5,846 nucleotides of DNA. Origin: Thermoplasmatota archaeon (GTDB taxonomy: Bacteria > Pseudomonadota > Gammaproteobacteria > Burkholderiales > Thiobacillaceae). Below are positions 1 to 5,846 of this stretch, in pieces (within the stretch, counting starts at the first letter, position 1; the number at the start of each line of letters is the position of its first letter). The notes beneath the pieces were generated by a model. The model was not told the DNA's origin and ran no database searches. It saw nothing but the letters and a program-made list of their open reading frames with translations. The DNA lies in assembly GCA_023475455.1 (NCBI GenBank), contig JAMCVR010000166.1, positions 1 to 5,846 on the forward strand. The letters are read 5' to 3'. A program made the position numbers and the translations under genes.

Positions 1-62
1 ACATCCGGTATCCTGCGCACTTTGCCTTGCCGGAAACCTCTGAACGATGGCTGTTCGCGTAA
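1..62 (+). CDS. truA: TruA, tRNA pseudouridine(38-40) synthase, C-terminal end only
   Basis: This is the 3' end of truA, cut by the window start. Reading from position 3 gives a tail ending ..[18 protein letters not shown] and the stop TAA at 60-62. The same tail ends the longer TruA fragment at 81-412, where the family is clear from motifs such as [11 protein letters not shown] and HHMVRN. TruA converts uridine to pseudouridine at positions 38-40 of the tRNA anticodon arm. The gene presumably continues upstream as the intact copy, but this cannot be seen. The stop lies 16 nt inside the trpF-like reading frame that begins at 47, the same overlap seen at the intact trpF start (397 against a stop at 412). 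Identification rests on the duplicate copy, so the family is certain while intactness upstream is inferred. Confidence 0.85.
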   Translation, partial: IRYPAHFALPETSERWLFA

Positions 63-412
63 AAATCTGCGGCATCACCCACGATTTTTCCGCCTTCCGT
101 GCGGCCGAGTGCCAGGCCAGATCGCCGGTCAAGGAGTTGCGGCTGGCGCACGTCGAGCGGCGCGGCGATTACCTGATGTGCGATTTCCGCGCCGACGGTT
201 TCCTGCACCACATGGTGCGCAACCTCATGGGTTGTCTCGTGCAGGTCGGCGCCGGCGTGCAGCCGCCCGAGTGGCTGCACGAGATTCTGCAAAGCCGCGA
301 CCGCACGCTGGCCGCACCGACCTTCGACGCCGCCGGCCTGTATCTCACCCACATCCGGTATCCTGCGCACTTTGCCTTGCCGGAAACCTCTGAACGATGG
401 CTGTTCGCGTAA
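47..412 (+). pseudogene. trpF'-'truA chimeric ORF created by a tandem duplication junction
   Basis: This ORF of 121 codons begins with the first 11 residues of TrpF ([11 protein letters not shown], 47-79). It then switches at about position 80/81 into the interior of TruA ([11 protein letters not shown]...) and runs in frame to the TruA stop at 410-412. The TruA part matches the C-terminal portion of the family: [12 protein letters not shown], then HHMVRNLMG, then [16 protein letters not shown], as in E. coli TruA. The N-terminal domain with the catalytic aspartate is missing, so the product should not be an active pseudouridine synthase. The TrpF part is only the first beta strand. The ORF keeps trpF's start region and so could be translated, but I infer it is a non-functional by-product of the 350-bp duplication or of an assembly error. 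It overlaps the intact trpF start by 16 nt, exactly as a normal truA gene would. Confidence 0.85.
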
Positions 413-1023
413 AAATCTGCGGCATCACCCGCTTGCAGGATCTGCATGCCGCCTGCGGCGCCGGGGCGGACGCGCTGGGTTTCGTGTTCTACGCAAAAAG
501 CCCGCGCCACCTCACGATCGCGGCCGCCGCCGCGCTGGTGCGCGAGCTGCCGCCTTTCGTGCAGAGCGTGGGCCTGTTCGTGAATGCCGAGCCTGCGTTC
601 GTCGAGGAGGTGCTGGATGCCGTTCCGCTCGACCTGCTGCAATTCCACGGCGACGAAACGGCGGCCGACTGCGCACGCTATGGCCGGCCGTATATCAAGG
701 CGGTGCGGGTGAACCGGGACACGGATTTGCTAAAATACGCGGCTGACTTCGATGCCGCGCGCGGCCTGCTGCTCGATGCCTTCGTGCCGGGCGTGCCGGG
801 CGGCACCGGGGAACGCTTCGACTGGGGCCTGATCCCGCCGGATCTGCCCAAACCGGTCATCCTGTCGGGCGGACTCACGCCGGACAACGTTGCCGAGGCC
901 GTACAACGCGTACGTCCCTGGGCGGTGGATGTCAGCAGCGGGGTGGAAGCGGCGCCCGGCATCAAGGACGCGGCCAGGGTGGCAGCGTTTATTGAACGCG
1001 CGACTTCCGGGACAAAGCGTTAA
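397..1023 (+). CDS. trpF: Phosphoribosylanthranilate isomerase TrpF (intact)
   Basis: A 208-residue protein of normal family length. It catalyses the Amadori rearrangement of N-(5'-phosphoribosyl)anthranilate to CdRP, the third step of tryptophan synthesis from chorismate, in the cytoplasm. The protein is a single (beta-alpha)8 barrel. It opens with VKICGIT, whose Cys8 is the expected catalytic general base. The general acid is Asp127 in GLLLDAF. QFHGDE lies at 82-87, and the phosphate-binding C-terminal motifs are [10 protein letters not shown] (156-165) and DVSSGVE (178-184). The ATG at 397 puts Cys8 at the family position and is preceded by a weak GGAA at 382-385. The start overlaps the truA stop by 16 nt, suggesting translational coupling. 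The stop at 1021-1023 touches a palindromic repeat. The 3' part of this gene, from 798 onward, is repeated at 1600-1825. Confidence 0.96.
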   Translation: MAVRVKICGITRLQDLHAACGAGADALGFVFYAKSPRHLTIAAAAALVRELPPFVQSVGLFVNAEPAFVEEVLDAVPLDLLQFHGDETAADCARYGRPYIKAVRVNRDTDLLKYAADFDAARGLLLDAFVPGVPGGTGERFDWGLIPPDLPKPVILSGGLTPDNVAEAVQRVRPWAVDVSSGVEAAPGIKDAARVAAFIERATSGTKR

Positions 1024-1090
1024 CACAGAGGAATCAGAGACGGCAGAGTAAAAATAACGCTTCTCTCTGCCGCCTCTGTTCCCTTTGTGT
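1023..1090. repeat. Palindromic intergenic repeat, family A, in the trpF-trpB gap (copy 1)
   Basis: An imperfect inverted repeat. The left arm at 1023-1048 starts ACACAGAGG and ends GGCAGAG. The right arm at 1065-1090 starts CTCTGCCG and ends TTTGTGT. They pair at 22 of 26 positions around a 16-nt loop. The element starts on the last base of the trpF stop and ends 39 nt before the trpB start. The accD-folC gap holds a relative with the same ACACAGAGG / TCTGTGT ends, so this is a dispersed family of REP or small non-autonomous type rather than a gene-specific site. As RNA it would form a long hairpin between two co-transcribed genes. It has no following U run, so I do not call it a terminator. 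Confidence 0.85.
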
Positions 1091-1129
1091 CGAATATTTC
1101 TGAAAGAATTTGAGAATGCCCGCCAAGCG

Positions 1130-1825
1130 ATGAAACTTACTGACCTTCCCGATTCCCGCGGCCACTTCGGTCCCTACGGCGGCATCTTCGTCGCCGAGAC
1201 CCTGATGGCGGCGCTGGAAGAACTGCGCGTCGAGTATGAAAAAGCGCGCCGGGATCCCGCCTTCGTGGCCGAATTCGAATACGAGTTGAAGCACTACGTC
1301 GGCCGTCCCAGCCCGGTGTACCACGCCAGGCGCCTTTCCGAACAATACGGCGGCGCGCAGATCTACCTCAAGCGCGAAGACCTCAACCACACCGGCGCGC
1401 ACAAGATCAACAACACCATCGGCCAGGCGCTGCTGGCACGGCGCATGGGCAAGAAGCGCGTCATCGCGGAGACCGGCGCCGGTCAGCACGGCGTCGCCTC
1501 GGCCACCGTCGCCGCGCGCTACGGCATGGAATGCGTGGTCTACATGGGCGCCGAGGACGTCGCCCGGCAGGCGCCCAACGTCTTCCGCATGAAGCTCTTG
1601 GGCGGCACCGGGGAACGCTTCGACTGGGGCCTGATCCCGCCGGATCTGCCCAAACCGGTCATCCTGTCGGGCGGACTCACGCCGGACAACGTTGCCGAGG
1701 CCGTACAACGCGTACGTCCCTGGGCGGTGGATGTCAGCAGCGGGGTGGAAGCGGCGCCCGGCATCAAGGACGCGGCCAGGGTGGCAGCGTTTATTGAACG
1801 CGCGACTTCCGGGACAAAGCGTTAA
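1130..1825 (+). pseudogene. trpB'-'trpF chimeric ORF created by the 802-bp duplication
   Basis: From the same ATG context as intact trpB, this ORF encodes TrpB residues 1-158 ([11 protein letters not shown]... to ..VFRMKLLG). It then passes in frame into TrpF from about residue 136 ([16 protein letters not shown]...) and ends at the TrpF stop, 231 residues in all. The TrpB part keeps the PLP lysine (Lys92 in [10 protein letters not shown]) and AETGAGQHG but lacks the glycine-rich phosphate loop GGGSN and the C-terminal half. The TrpF part lacks catalytic Cys8 and Asp127. Neither activity is expected, although the product would be expressed from native trpB signals if the structure is real. 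Such a fragment might misfold or compete for TrpA, but that is speculation. Confidence 0.9.
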
Positions 1826-1892
1826 CACAGAGGAATCAGAGACGGCAGAGTAAAAATAACGCTTCTCTCTGCCGCCTCTGTTCCCTTTGTGT
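1825..1892. repeat. Palindromic intergenic repeat, family A (copy 2, duplicated with the 802-bp unit)
   Basis: This is an exact second copy of the palindrome at 1023-1090, carried by the 802-bp duplication. The arms are 1825-1850 and 1867-1892. Here it lies directly upstream of the intact trpB, in the arrangement expected of the unduplicated locus. Between it and the trpB start is an AT-richer stretch (1893-1917) with no clear promoter. Confidence 0.85.
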
Positions 1893-1931
1893 CGAATATT
1901 TCTGAAAGAATTTGAGAATGCCCGCCAAGCG

Positions 1932-3131
1932 ATGAAACTTACTGACCTTCCCGATTCCCGCGGCCACTTCGGTCCCTACGGCGGCATCTTCGTCGCCGAG
2001 ACCCTGATGGCGGCGCTGGAAGAACTGCGCGTCGAGTATGAAAAAGCGCGCCGGGATCCCGCCTTCGTGGCCGAATTCGAATACGAGTTGAAGCACTACG
2101 TCGGCCGTCCCAGCCCGGTGTACCACGCCAGGCGCCTTTCCGAACAATACGGCGGCGCGCAGATCTACCTCAAGCGCGAAGACCTCAACCACACCGGCGC
2201 GCACAAGATCAACAACACCATCGGCCAGGCGCTGCTGGCACGGCGCATGGGCAAGAAGCGCGTCATCGCGGAGACCGGCGCCGGTCAGCACGGCGTCGCC
2301 TCGGCCACCGTCGCCGCGCGCTACGGCATGGAATGCGTGGTCTACATGGGCGCCGAGGACGTCGCCCGGCAGGCGCCCAACGTCTTCCGCATGAAGCTCT
2401 TGGGCGCCACCGTGGTGCCGGTCTCCAGCGGTTCCAGGACGCTGAAGGACGCGCTCAACGAGGCGATGCGCGACTGGGTCACCAACGTCGAATCCACCTT
2501 CTACATCCTCGGCACCGCCGCCGGCCCGCACCCGTATCCCATGCTGGTGCGCGACTTCCAGTGCGTGATCGGCCGCGAGTGCCTTGTGCAGATGCCCGAG
2601 CTGAGCGGCCGCCAGCCCGACGCGGTGATCGCCTGCGTCGGCGGCGGCTCCAATGCCATCGGCATCTTCCATCCCTACCTCCCGTATGAAGACGTCCGCC
2701 TGATCGGCGTCGAAGCCGGCGGCTCCGGGGTGGACTCTGGCCGCCACGCCGCCCCGCTCACGGCCGGCACCCCCGGTGTGCTGCACGGCTTCCGCAGCTA
2801 TCTGATGCAGGACGAGAACGGCCAGATCATCGAAACCCACTCCGTCTCCGCCGGCCTCGACTACCCCGGCGTCGGCCCCGAACACAGCTATCTGAAGGAC
2901 GCCGGCCGCGCCGAATACGTCGCGATCAACGACGACGAGGCCCTGGCCGCCTTCCACGACCTGTGCCGCCTGGAAGGCATCATCCCCGCGCTCGAATCCA
3001 GCCACGCCATTGCCCACGCCAGGAAACTCGCGCCGACCATGAAGCGGGGCCAGATCATCCTGGTCAACCTGTCCGGGCGCGGCGACAAGGACATCAACAC
3101 CGTGGCGAAGGCGGCGGGGATTACGCTGTAA
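1932..3131 (+). CDS. trpB: Tryptophan synthase beta chain TrpB (intact)
   Basis: A 399-residue protein, normal for the TrpB1 family. It is a PLP enzyme that condenses indole, channelled from TrpA, with L-serine to give L-tryptophan in the cytoplasmic alpha2-beta2 complex. Visible landmarks are the N-terminal [18 protein letters not shown], the Schiff-base lysine Lys92 in [10 protein letters not shown], catalytic Glu114 in AETGAGQHG, the PLP phosphate loop GGGSNA (237-242), [13 protein letters not shown] (306-318), and LSGRGDKD (380-387) near the C-terminus. I chose the ATG at 1932 because the family begins about here. The frame is open back to a TTG at 1887, but that would add 15 residues encoded by the repeat edge and spacer. 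No well-spaced Shine-Dalgarno sequence is visible. The first 470 nt are duplicated at 1130-1599. trpA follows after 41 nt, consistent with co-expression of the two subunits. Confidence 0.97.
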   Translation: MKLTDLPDSRGHFGPYGGIFVAETLMAALEELRVEYEKARRDPAFVAEFEYELKHYVGRPSPVYHARRLSEQYGGAQIYLKREDLNHTGAHKINNTIGQALLARRMGKKRVIAETGAGQHGVASATVAARYGMECVVYMGAEDVARQAPNVFRMKLLGATVVPVSSGSRTLKDALNEAMRDWVTNVESTFYILGTAAGPHPYPMLVRDFQCVIGRECLVQMPELSGRQPDAVIACVGGGSNAIGIFHPYLPYEDVRLIGVEAGGSGVDSGRHAAPLTAGTPGVLHGFRSYLMQDENGQIIETHSVSAGLDYPGVGPEHSYLKDAGRAEYVAINDDEALAAFHDLCRLEGIIPALESSHAIAHARKLAPTMKRGQIILVNLSGRGDKDINTVAKAAGITL

Positions 3132-3172
3132 GCCCGCCGCCCGATTGAACCGAATTTTTCAGAAGACCGAAC

Positions 3173-3979
3173 ATGAGCCGCATCGGCCAGACTTTTGCCG
3201 CGCTGAAAGCGCAAAACAGGAAAGCCCTGATCCCCTTCATCACCGCCGGCGATCCCGGCAAGGGCCTGACGGTGCCGCTGATGCACGTGCTGGTCGAAGC
3301 CGGGGCGGACATCATCGAACTGGGGGTGCCGTTTTCCGATCCGATGGCCGACGGCCCGGTGATCCAGCGCGCGTCCGAACGGGCCCTGGCGAACAAGGTC
3401 GGGCTCAAGGACGTGCTCATGATGACGGCGGAATTCCGCAAGACCAACTCGACCACGCCGGTGGTGCTGATGGGCTATGCCAATCCGGTCGAGCGCATGG
3501 GCTACGAGACCTTTGCCCGGGCGGCGAAGGCGGCCGGGGTGGACGGCGTGCTGACGGTGGACATTCCGCCGGAGGAATCGGCAGGCGTGTCGGACGTGTT
3601 CAAGGCCGCCGGGCTCGACCCGATTTTCCTGCTGTCGCCGACCACCCCCGAATCGCGGGTGGAACGGGTCGCGGCGGCGGCGGGCGGTTTCATCTATTAC
3701 GTGTCGCTCAAGGGCGTCACGGGTTCGGCCAACCTCGACACCGGGGAAGTCGCTGAGAAGCTGGCCATGGTGCGCAAGCATTGCAGCCTGCCGGTCGGCG
3801 TGGGCTTCGGCATCCGCGACGCGGCGACGGCCGAGGCGGTGGCGCGCATCGCCGATGCCGTGGTGGTGGGCAGCCGCATCGTGAGCGAAATCGAGACCGC
3901 GCCGGAAGGCGAGTGCGCCAACCGTGTCCGACATCTGGTGGCCGATTTGCGCCGCGGGGTCGACGCCGCAACGAAATAA
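3173..3979 (+). CDS. trpA: Tryptophan synthase alpha chain TrpA
   Basis: A 268-residue protein, exactly the usual length for TrpA. It cleaves indole-3-glycerol phosphate to indole and glyceraldehyde 3-phosphate; the indole passes through a tunnel to TrpB. The fold is a (beta-alpha)8 barrel. The catalytic residues fall at the canonical numbers: Glu49 in [11 protein letters not shown] and Asp60 in MADGP. The phosphate-site loops [14 protein letters not shown] and VVVGSRIV are present near the C-terminus. The ATG at 3173 gives the family N-terminus ([11 protein letters not shown]) and is preceded by a weak GAAGA. It lies 41 nt after trpB with no repeat or hairpin between, so the two subunits should be made together. 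This gene is not touched by any of the duplications. Confidence 0.97.
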   Translation: MSRIGQTFAALKAQNRKALIPFITAGDPGKGLTVPLMHVLVEAGADIIELGVPFSDPMADGPVIQRASERALANKVGLKDVLMMTAEFRKTNSTTPVVLMGYANPVERMGYETFARAAKAAGVDGVLTVDIPPEESAGVSDVFKAAGLDPIFLLSPTTPESRVERVAAAAGGFIYYVSLKGVTGSANLDTGEVAEKLAMVRKHCSLPVGVGFGIRDAATAEAVARIADAVVVGSRIVSEIETAPEGECANRVRHLVADLRRGVDAATK

Positions 3980-4002
3980 ATAAACGTCGGGGGTGCGTTT
4001 CA

Positions 4003-4036
4003 CCCTCTCCCCGCCCTCTCCCTTCAGGGGAGAGGG
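4003..4036. repeat. GC-rich palindromic intergenic repeat, family B, between trpA and accD
   Basis: The 79-nt trpA-accD gap holds a pyrimidine-rich stretch followed by its purine-rich complement. CCCTCTCCCC (4003-4012) can pair with GGGGAGAGGG (4027-4036). A second left arm, CCCTCTCCC (4014-4022), can pair with the same right arm through a shorter loop. Only one of these hairpins can form at a time. The motif resembles the CCCTCTCCC...GGGAGAGGG repeats common between genes of many proteobacteria. A T run lies at 4053-4058, but it is 16 nt beyond the stem and abuts the accD start, so I do not call a terminator. Confidence 0.75.
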
Positions 4037-4058
4037 GGATAGAGCTAGGATATTTTTT

Positions 4059-4925
<867 letters not shown>

Positions 4926-4929
4926 GTTT

Positions 4930-5010
4930 TTTACACAGAGGACGCAGAGAACACGGAGGAAGAACGAGGAGAAAGGTTTTCCTCTGCGTCCTCTGCGTCC
5001 TCTGTGTGAA
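4930..5010. repeat. Palindromic intergenic repeat, family A, in the accD-folC gap
   Basis: A long imperfect inverted repeat fills most of the 105-nt gap. The core left arm at 4933-4959 begins ACACAGAGGACGCAGAG. The core right arm at 4981-5007 ends CTCTGCGTCCTCTGTGT. They pair at 24 of 27 positions, and the pairing extends imperfectly to 4930 and 5010, around a 21-nt loop. The right arm contains a short internal repeat, CCTCTGCGT, in tandem. It shares its ends with the element after trpF, which marks both as members of one dispersed family. It begins a few bases after the accD stop and ends 20 nt before folC. There is no U tract after the stem. Confidence 0.85.
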
Positions 5011-5030
5011 TGATTTTGGGATATTCCAGC

Positions 5031-5789
5031 ATGTCGTTGGACGATTGGCTGGCGCGGCTGGAGCGGCTGCATCCCAGCGCCATCGACATGGGGCTGGAGC
5101 GGGTGCGCCGCGTCAAGGAAACTCTCGGGCTTGATCCGGCTTTCCCGCTCGTCATCGTCGGCGGCACCAACGGAAAGGGGTCGACCTGCGCCTGCCTGGA
5201 AGCCATCCTCGGCGCCGCCGGCTACAGGACCGGCCTCTACACTTCGCCGCACCTGCTGCGCTACAACGAGCGGGTGCGCATTGCCGGCAGGGAAGCGAGC
5301 GACGCCGACCTGGTCGCCGCATTTGAAAAAATCGAGGCCGCGCGCGGCGATACCTCGCTGACCTACTTCGAATTCGGCACGCTGGGCGCGATGGCGCTGT
5401 TCATCGACGCCGCCGTCGAGGTGGCGATCCTCGAGGTCGGTCTGGGCGGACGGCTCGACGCGGTCAACGTGTTCGACGCCGACGCGGCCATAGTCACCAG
5501 CGTCGACCTCGACCATATGGAGTATCTGGGCGACACCCGCGAGCAGATCGGTTTCGAAAAGGCCGGCATTTACCGTGCGGGTCGCCCCGCCATTTGCGCC
5601 GACCCGGCGCCCCCCGCCAGCCTGCTCGATCATGCGCGGCGCATCGGCGCCGACCTGCGTTGCGTGGAGCGGGATTTTTCCGCGCGGCGCGAAGGTGACC
5701 GTTGGCTATATCGCGGCCCGGACGCAGAGAACACGGAGGAAGAACGAGGAGAAAGGTTTTCCTCTGCGTCCTCTGCGTCCTCTGTGTGA
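5031..5789 (+). pseudogene. folC: folC, N-terminal part only, 3'-truncated at a duplication junction
   Basis: This encodes about 230 residues of the bifunctional folylpolyglutamate/dihydrofolate synthase FolC, against about 420 in the intact E. coli enzyme. FolC adds L-glutamate to dihydropteroate and to tetrahydrofolates using ATP. Visible are the N-terminal WLARLERLHPSAIDMGLERV, the P-loop GGTNGKGST (44-52), TSPHLLRYNERVRI, TYFEFGTLGAMALF, EVGLGGRLDAVN, SVDLDHMEYLG with the metal-binding region, and GFEKAGI with Lys177. At about 5720 the gene is interrupted by a second copy of the accD-folC palindrome. The frame then reads a low-complexity tail (AENTEEERGERFSSASSASSV) to a TGA at 5787-5789. 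The C-terminal Mur-ligase-type domain is missing, so this copy should be inactive. ATG 5031 is chosen over 5010, which would add seven residues from the spacer. Confidence 0.93.
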
Positions 5790-5790
5790 A
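5720..5790. repeat. Family A palindrome, second copy, 5'-truncated by the junction
   Basis: This copy of the accD-folC palindrome begins at the junction inside its left arm and lacks ACACAGA. The remaining left arm (5720-5739) can still pair with most of the right arm (5761-5787). The element is translated in the folC frame as the foreign tail of the truncated protein and supplies its stop codon. Confidence 0.85.
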
Positions 5791-5810
5791 TGATTTTGGG
5801 ATATTCCAGC

Positions 5811-5846
5811 ATGTCGTTGGACGATTGGCTGGCGCGGCTGGAGCGG
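5811..5846 (+). CDS. folC: Start of a second folC copy, cut by the window end
   Basis: The ATG at 5811 and the next 11 codons (MSLDDWLARLER) are identical to the start at 5031, with the same upstream sequence. In a simple tandem duplication this copy continues into the complete folC, making it the functional gene for folylpolyglutamate/dihydrofolate synthase. Only 36 nt are visible, so completeness is an inference from the repeat structure. Confidence 0.75.
   Translation, partial: MSLDDWLARLER

Larger units (their letters stand above)
1..430 (+). repeat. 350-bp direct tandem duplication across the truA/trpF boundary (first copy partly outside window)
   Basis: Positions 1-80 are identical to 351-430. 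After position 80 the sequence jumps back into the truA interior, while after 430 it continues normally into trpF. The repeat unit is therefore 350 bp: one copy ends at 80 and lies mostly upstream of the window, and the second is 81-430. The unit holds the 3' part of truA plus the first 34 nt of trpF. A full truA could end at 62 and a full trpF starts at 397, so neither gene need be lost. No mismatch is seen in the 80 nt that can be compared. Confidence 0.9.
798..2401 (+). repeat. 802-bp direct tandem duplication: 3' trpF + spacer + 5' trpB
   Basis: Positions 798-1599 and 1600-2401 look identical and abut head to tail. Each unit holds the last 226 nt of trpF, the whole trpF-trpB spacer with its palindrome, and the first 470 nt of trpB. 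At the internal junction the sequence leaves trpB and re-enters trpF. Both parents read GGGCG at this point (trpF 798-802, trpB 2402-2406). The similarity goes further, at 12 of 14 bases: GGGCGGCACCGGGG in trpF against GGGCGCCACCGTGG in trpB. The intact trpF lies at the left of the array and the intact trpB at the right, so only the middle ORF is chimeric. Confidence 0.95.
4940..5846 (+). repeat. 780-bp direct tandem duplication: accD-folC spacer + 5' folC (second copy runs off the window)
   Basis: Positions 4940-5066 match 5720-5846 base for base over all 127 comparable positions. The unit is therefore 780 bp: one copy spans 4940-5719 and the second starts at 5720. It contains nearly all of the family A palindrome plus about 690 nt of folC. 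The left end of the unit lies inside the left arm of the palindrome. Copy 2 therefore lacks the first seven bases of that arm, and folC sequence ending GCGGCCC stands in their place. The second copy presumably contains the complete folC beyond the window. Confidence 0.93.

Noticed and set aside
725..740. TAAAAT in trpF as a possible internal promoter -10 box
   Set aside because: No matching -35 hexamer lies at a suitable distance, and the site is within coding sequence. A single AT-rich hexamer is not sufficient support.
1023..1090. Tryptophan attenuator or riboswitch between trpF and trpB
   Set aside because: There is no leader peptide with Trp codons and no U tract, and a related palindrome sits in the unrelated accD-folC gap, so it is better explained as a dispersed repeat.
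1023..1892. CRISPR-like or insertion-sequence structure from repeated palindromes
   Set aside because: The two palindromes are 802 bp apart because of one tandem duplication. There is no regular spacer pattern, no transposase, and no target-site duplication visible.
4013..4058. Possible rho-independent terminator after trpA
   Set aside because: The GC-rich stem is followed by a T run only after 16 nt, directly at the accD start. The motif resembles a dispersed repeat, so termination is not supported.

Overview
The window is a housekeeping segment of a high-GC proteobacterial chromosome. The gene order is truA - trpF - trpB - trpA - accD - folC, all on the + strand and tightly packed. This order, with trpFBA between truA and accD-folC and no trpEGDC beside it, is typical of Betaproteobacteria (Nitrosomonadales/Rhodocyclales/Burkholderiales type) and occurs in some Gammaproteobacteria. 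The protein sequences fit that placement, but I cannot name a genus.

Layout: 1-62 is the 3' end of truA. Positions 47-412 are an in-frame trpF'-'truA chimera. Intact trpF is 397-1023. A palindromic repeat fills much of the gap at 1023-1090. Positions 1130-1825 are an in-frame trpB'-'trpF chimera, followed by a second copy of the same palindrome at 1825-1892. Intact trpB (1932-3131), intact trpA (3173-3979), a different GC-rich palindrome (4003-4036) and intact accD (4059-4925) follow. A palindrome related to the first lies at 4930-5010. Next come a 3'-truncated folC (5031-5789), a partial second copy of that palindrome, and the start of another folC copy (5811 to the window end).

Functionally, trpF, trpB and trpA encode the last steps of tryptophan synthesis: phosphoribosylanthranilate isomerase and the two subunits of tryptophan synthase. 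AccD is the carboxyltransferase beta subunit of acetyl-CoA carboxylase, which makes malonyl-CoA for fatty acid synthesis. FolC adds glutamates to folates, and TruA is a tRNA pseudouridine synthase. All genes are co-directional with short gaps, so they may be co-transcribed. I see no convincing internal promoter or terminator.

The outstanding feature is structural. Three separate direct tandem duplications, of 350, 802 and 780 bp, occur within 5.8 kb, and the copies look identical wherever both are visible. Each spans a gene boundary, leaves broken or chimeric extra ORFs, and still leaves room for one intact copy of every gene. The 802-bp junction lies on a short stretch of similarity between trpF and trpB, and the 780-bp junction lies inside a palindromic repeat. 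Either this locus has recently suffered repeated short tandem duplications, or the assembly has joined overlapping contigs without merging them. The second explanation must be excluded first. I found no sign of a new defence, mobile or biosynthetic system here.
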